Source of the DNA: Pseudomonas sp. C1C7
GTDB lineage: Bacteria; Pseudomonadota; Gammaproteobacteria; Pseudomonadales; Pseudomonadaceae
DNA length: 46,729 nucleotides
Direction: 5' to 3'
NCBI RefSeq assembly: GCF_013359595.1
Contig: NZ_JABFMP010000045.1
Location: 1-46,729, forward strand
This document shows positions 45,241-46,729 of this stretch, one piece after another (the first letter of the stretch is position 1; each line of letters starts with the position of its first letter). Under the pieces are notes generated by a model. That model saw nothing but the letters and a program-made list of their open reading frames with translations. It did no database searches and was not told the DNA's origin. Both the position numbers and the translations under genes were made by a program.

Positions 45241-46293
45241 TTGATGAAATCGAACATGCTCAAGCACGGTTTTTATCCCTTGGCGTTGACCCTGGCCATG
45301 GGCCTGGGCAGCGTCCAGGCCGCATCGGAGATGGTGGTGGTCGGCTACGGCGGCGCCGGTCAGAAAGCCCAGGACGTGGCGTTTTTCCAGCCGTTCAGCG
45401 CGGTGGATCAAAGCAAGGTGATCCAGAGCGAATACAACGGCGAGATGGCGAAAATCAAAGTCATGGTCGACACCGGCAATGTCGACTGGGACGTGGTGCA
45501 GATCGAAGGCCCGGACCTGATGCGCGGGTGCGAGGAGGGCATGTACGAACGGCTGGACTGGACCCGTCTGGGCCACGCCGACCAGCTGATCCCCGAGGCG
45601 GCGCAGGATTGCGGGTCCGCCGCGCTGGTGTGGAGCGTGGCGATTGCCTACGACACCGACAAACTGGCCCAGGCCCCGACTTCCTGGGCGGACTTCTGGG
45701 ACGTGCAGAAAACCCCCGGCAAACGCGGGCTGCGCAAACGCGCGGTGTACAACCTTGAATTCGCGTTGCTGGCGGACGGGGTGAAGGTCGAGGACGTGTA
45801 CAAGGTGCTCAATACGCCCAAGGGCGTGGACCGCGCGTTCGCCAAGCTCGACCAGCTCAAGCCCTACATCCAGTGGTGGGAAGCCGGCGCGCAGCCGCCG
45901 CAATGGCTGACCGCGGGGGATGTGGTGATGACTTCGACCTACAGCGGGCGTATCGCCTCGGCGGCGCAGAACGGCAGCCATCTGGGGCTGGTCTGGCCCG
46001 GCAGCCTGTACGGCATGGATTACTGGGCGATCATCAAGGGCTCCAGGCATGTCGATCAGGCCGAGCGCTTCATCGCCTTTGCCAACCAGCCGGATGCCCA
46101 GGTCAACTACGTGAAGCAGATCCCTTACGGCCCGACCAACACCAAGGCCGCCGCACAACTGGACGACAAACTCGCGCAATGGGTGCCGACCGCGCCGCAG
46201 AACCTCAAGGGCGCGCTGTCGATGGACGTGGGTTTCTGGGTTGATCATGGCGAAGAGCTGGAAGAGCGCTTCAACGCCTGGGCCAGCAAATAA
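45241..46293 (+). CDS. PotD-like ABC transporter substrate-binding protein
   Basis: A 350-residue periplasmic binding protein of the PotD/spermidine-putrescine class (SBP family 8-like). The signal peptide (residues about 1-27) ends SVQA. Then come MVVVGYGGAGQKAQDVAFFQ, NVDWDVVQIEGPDLMRGCEE and VWSVAIAYDTDKL. GAGGA precedes the ATG. It is divergent from the Fe-S/FMN/FAD oxidoreductase and followed by a class II aldolase gene. The substrate could be an N-methylated or quaternary amine rather than a polyamine (inference). Confidence 0.87.
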   Translation: MMKSNMLKHGFYPLALTLAMGLGSVQAASEMVVVGYGGAGQKAQDVAFFQPFSAVDQSKVIQSEYNGEMAKIKVMVDTGNVDWDVVQIEGPDLMRGCEEGMYERLDWTRLGHADQLIPEAAQDCGSAALVWSVAIAYDTDKLAQAPTSWADFWDVQKTPGKRGLRKRAVYNLEFALLADGVKVEDVYKVLNTPKGVDRAFAKLDQLKPYIQWWEAGAQPPQWLTAGDVVMTSTYSGRIASAAQNGSHLGLVWPGSLYGMDYWAIIKGSRHVDQAERFIAFANQPDAQVNYVKQIPYGPTNTKAAAQLDDKLAQWVPTAPQNLKGALSMDVGFWVDHGEELEERFNAWASK

Positions 46294-46368
46294 CGCTTGC
46301 GGCTGGACGTCCACGGGCGTCCGGCCGTACTGTCTGCCGCAGCCGATTCGCCTGGAGATCCAAAAACA

Positions 46369-46729
46369 ATGAACGACATCGTGACCCATCTGCCACGCAG
46401 TGCCACCGAACAACGCTTGCGTGAGGAGCTGGCGGCCTGTTATCGCCTGATTGCGCATTTCCGTATGACCGATCTGATCTTCACCCACATCTCGGTGCGT
46501 TTGCCGGGGCCGGAGCATCATTTCCTGATCAATCCTTATGGGCTGATGTTCGATGAAATCACTGCGTCGAATCTGGTGAAGATCGATCTGCAGGGAAGGG
46601 CGGTGGAGCCTTCGCCGTATCCGGTCAATCCTGCGGGGTTCGTGATTCACAGTGCGATTCACGGGGCTCGGGAGGATGCGCAGTGTGTGTTGCATACCCA
46701 TACCAAGGCCGGGTGTGCGGTGGCGGCGC
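46369..46729 (+). CDS. Class II aldolase/adducin family protein, N-terminal part (cut by window edge)
   Basis: The ATG at 46369 opens 120 residues before the window ends. Seen: EELAACYRLIAHFRMTDLIF, then THISVRLPG, LINPYGLMFDEITASNL, and the zinc-binding CVLHTHTKAGCAVAA. The family includes sugar-phosphate aldolases and dehydratases; substrate cannot be told from this part. GGAG lies 12 bases upstream. It follows the binding-protein gene by 75 bases in the same direction. Confidence 0.88.
   Translation, partial: MNDIVTHLPRSATEQRLREELAACYRLIAHFRMTDLIFTHISVRLPGPEHHFLINPYGLMFDEITASNLVKIDLQGRAVEPSPYPVNPAGFVIHSAIHGAREDAQCVLHTHTKAGCAVAA

Overview
The window is chromosomal DNA of a fluorescent-group Pseudomonas. 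Most genes are GC-rich. The gene content fits the genus: the GlgE/TreS/GlgB trehalose-glucan genes, a split-pqiA pqi operon, polyamine-type gamma-glutamylation genes and a FbpABC-type importer. The intergenic gaps carry the short palindromic REP repeats typical of these genomes, in two families. No tRNA, rRNA or CRISPR array was recognised.

Region 1 (1-5350) is AT-rich and foreign-looking. It starts with the beginning of an IS5-type transposase gene. It then holds a complete leftward operon that I read as a microcin B17-like azole-peptide cluster. In transcription order this is a Gly/Cys/Ser/Thr-rich precursor (4773-5009), a McbB-like zinc protein, an McbC/SagB-like azoline dehydrogenase, a McbD-like YcaO cyclodehydratase, a McbE-like ABC permease and a McbF-like ATPase. 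Gene order and protein sizes match E. coli mcbABCDEF, but no pentapeptide-repeat immunity gene (mcbG) is visible. This is the most interesting system in the window.

Region 2 (5350-13650) has a small proline-rich peptide gene missed by length-limited ORF calling. It is followed by glgE, a treS-maltokinase fusion and glgB, which together convert trehalose via maltose-1-phosphate into branched alpha-glucan.

Region 3 (13800-17050) encodes a valine-catabolism-like pair (acyl-CoA dehydrogenase and 3-hydroxyisobutyryl-CoA hydrolase) and an HPP-family membrane protein.

Region 4 (17200-27100) is a leftward catabolic operon of unknown substrate with a divergent LysR regulator. It contains an argininosuccinate-lyase-like C-N lyase, an amino-acid-type ABC importer, two NodB-fold (polysaccharide deacetylase family) hydrolases, a MmgE/PrpD protein and an MFS transporter. 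A MmgE/PrpD protein next to a C-N lyase recalls iminodisuccinate/EDDS-type aminopolycarboxylate breakdown. One of the two hydrolases has lost the metal-ligand positions.

Region 5 (27100-37030) holds ugd, an orphan tyrosine recombinase, a FbpABC-type ferric iron importer and the pqiAABC envelope lipid-transport operon. Region 6 (37250-46729) holds a gamma-glutamyl-polyamine-like set (glutamine synthetase-like, PotF-like binding protein, FAD oxidase) with AraC and XRE-cupin regulators. It ends with an Fe-S/FMN/FAD demethylase-type oxidoreductase, a divergent PotD-like binding protein and a truncated class II aldolase gene.
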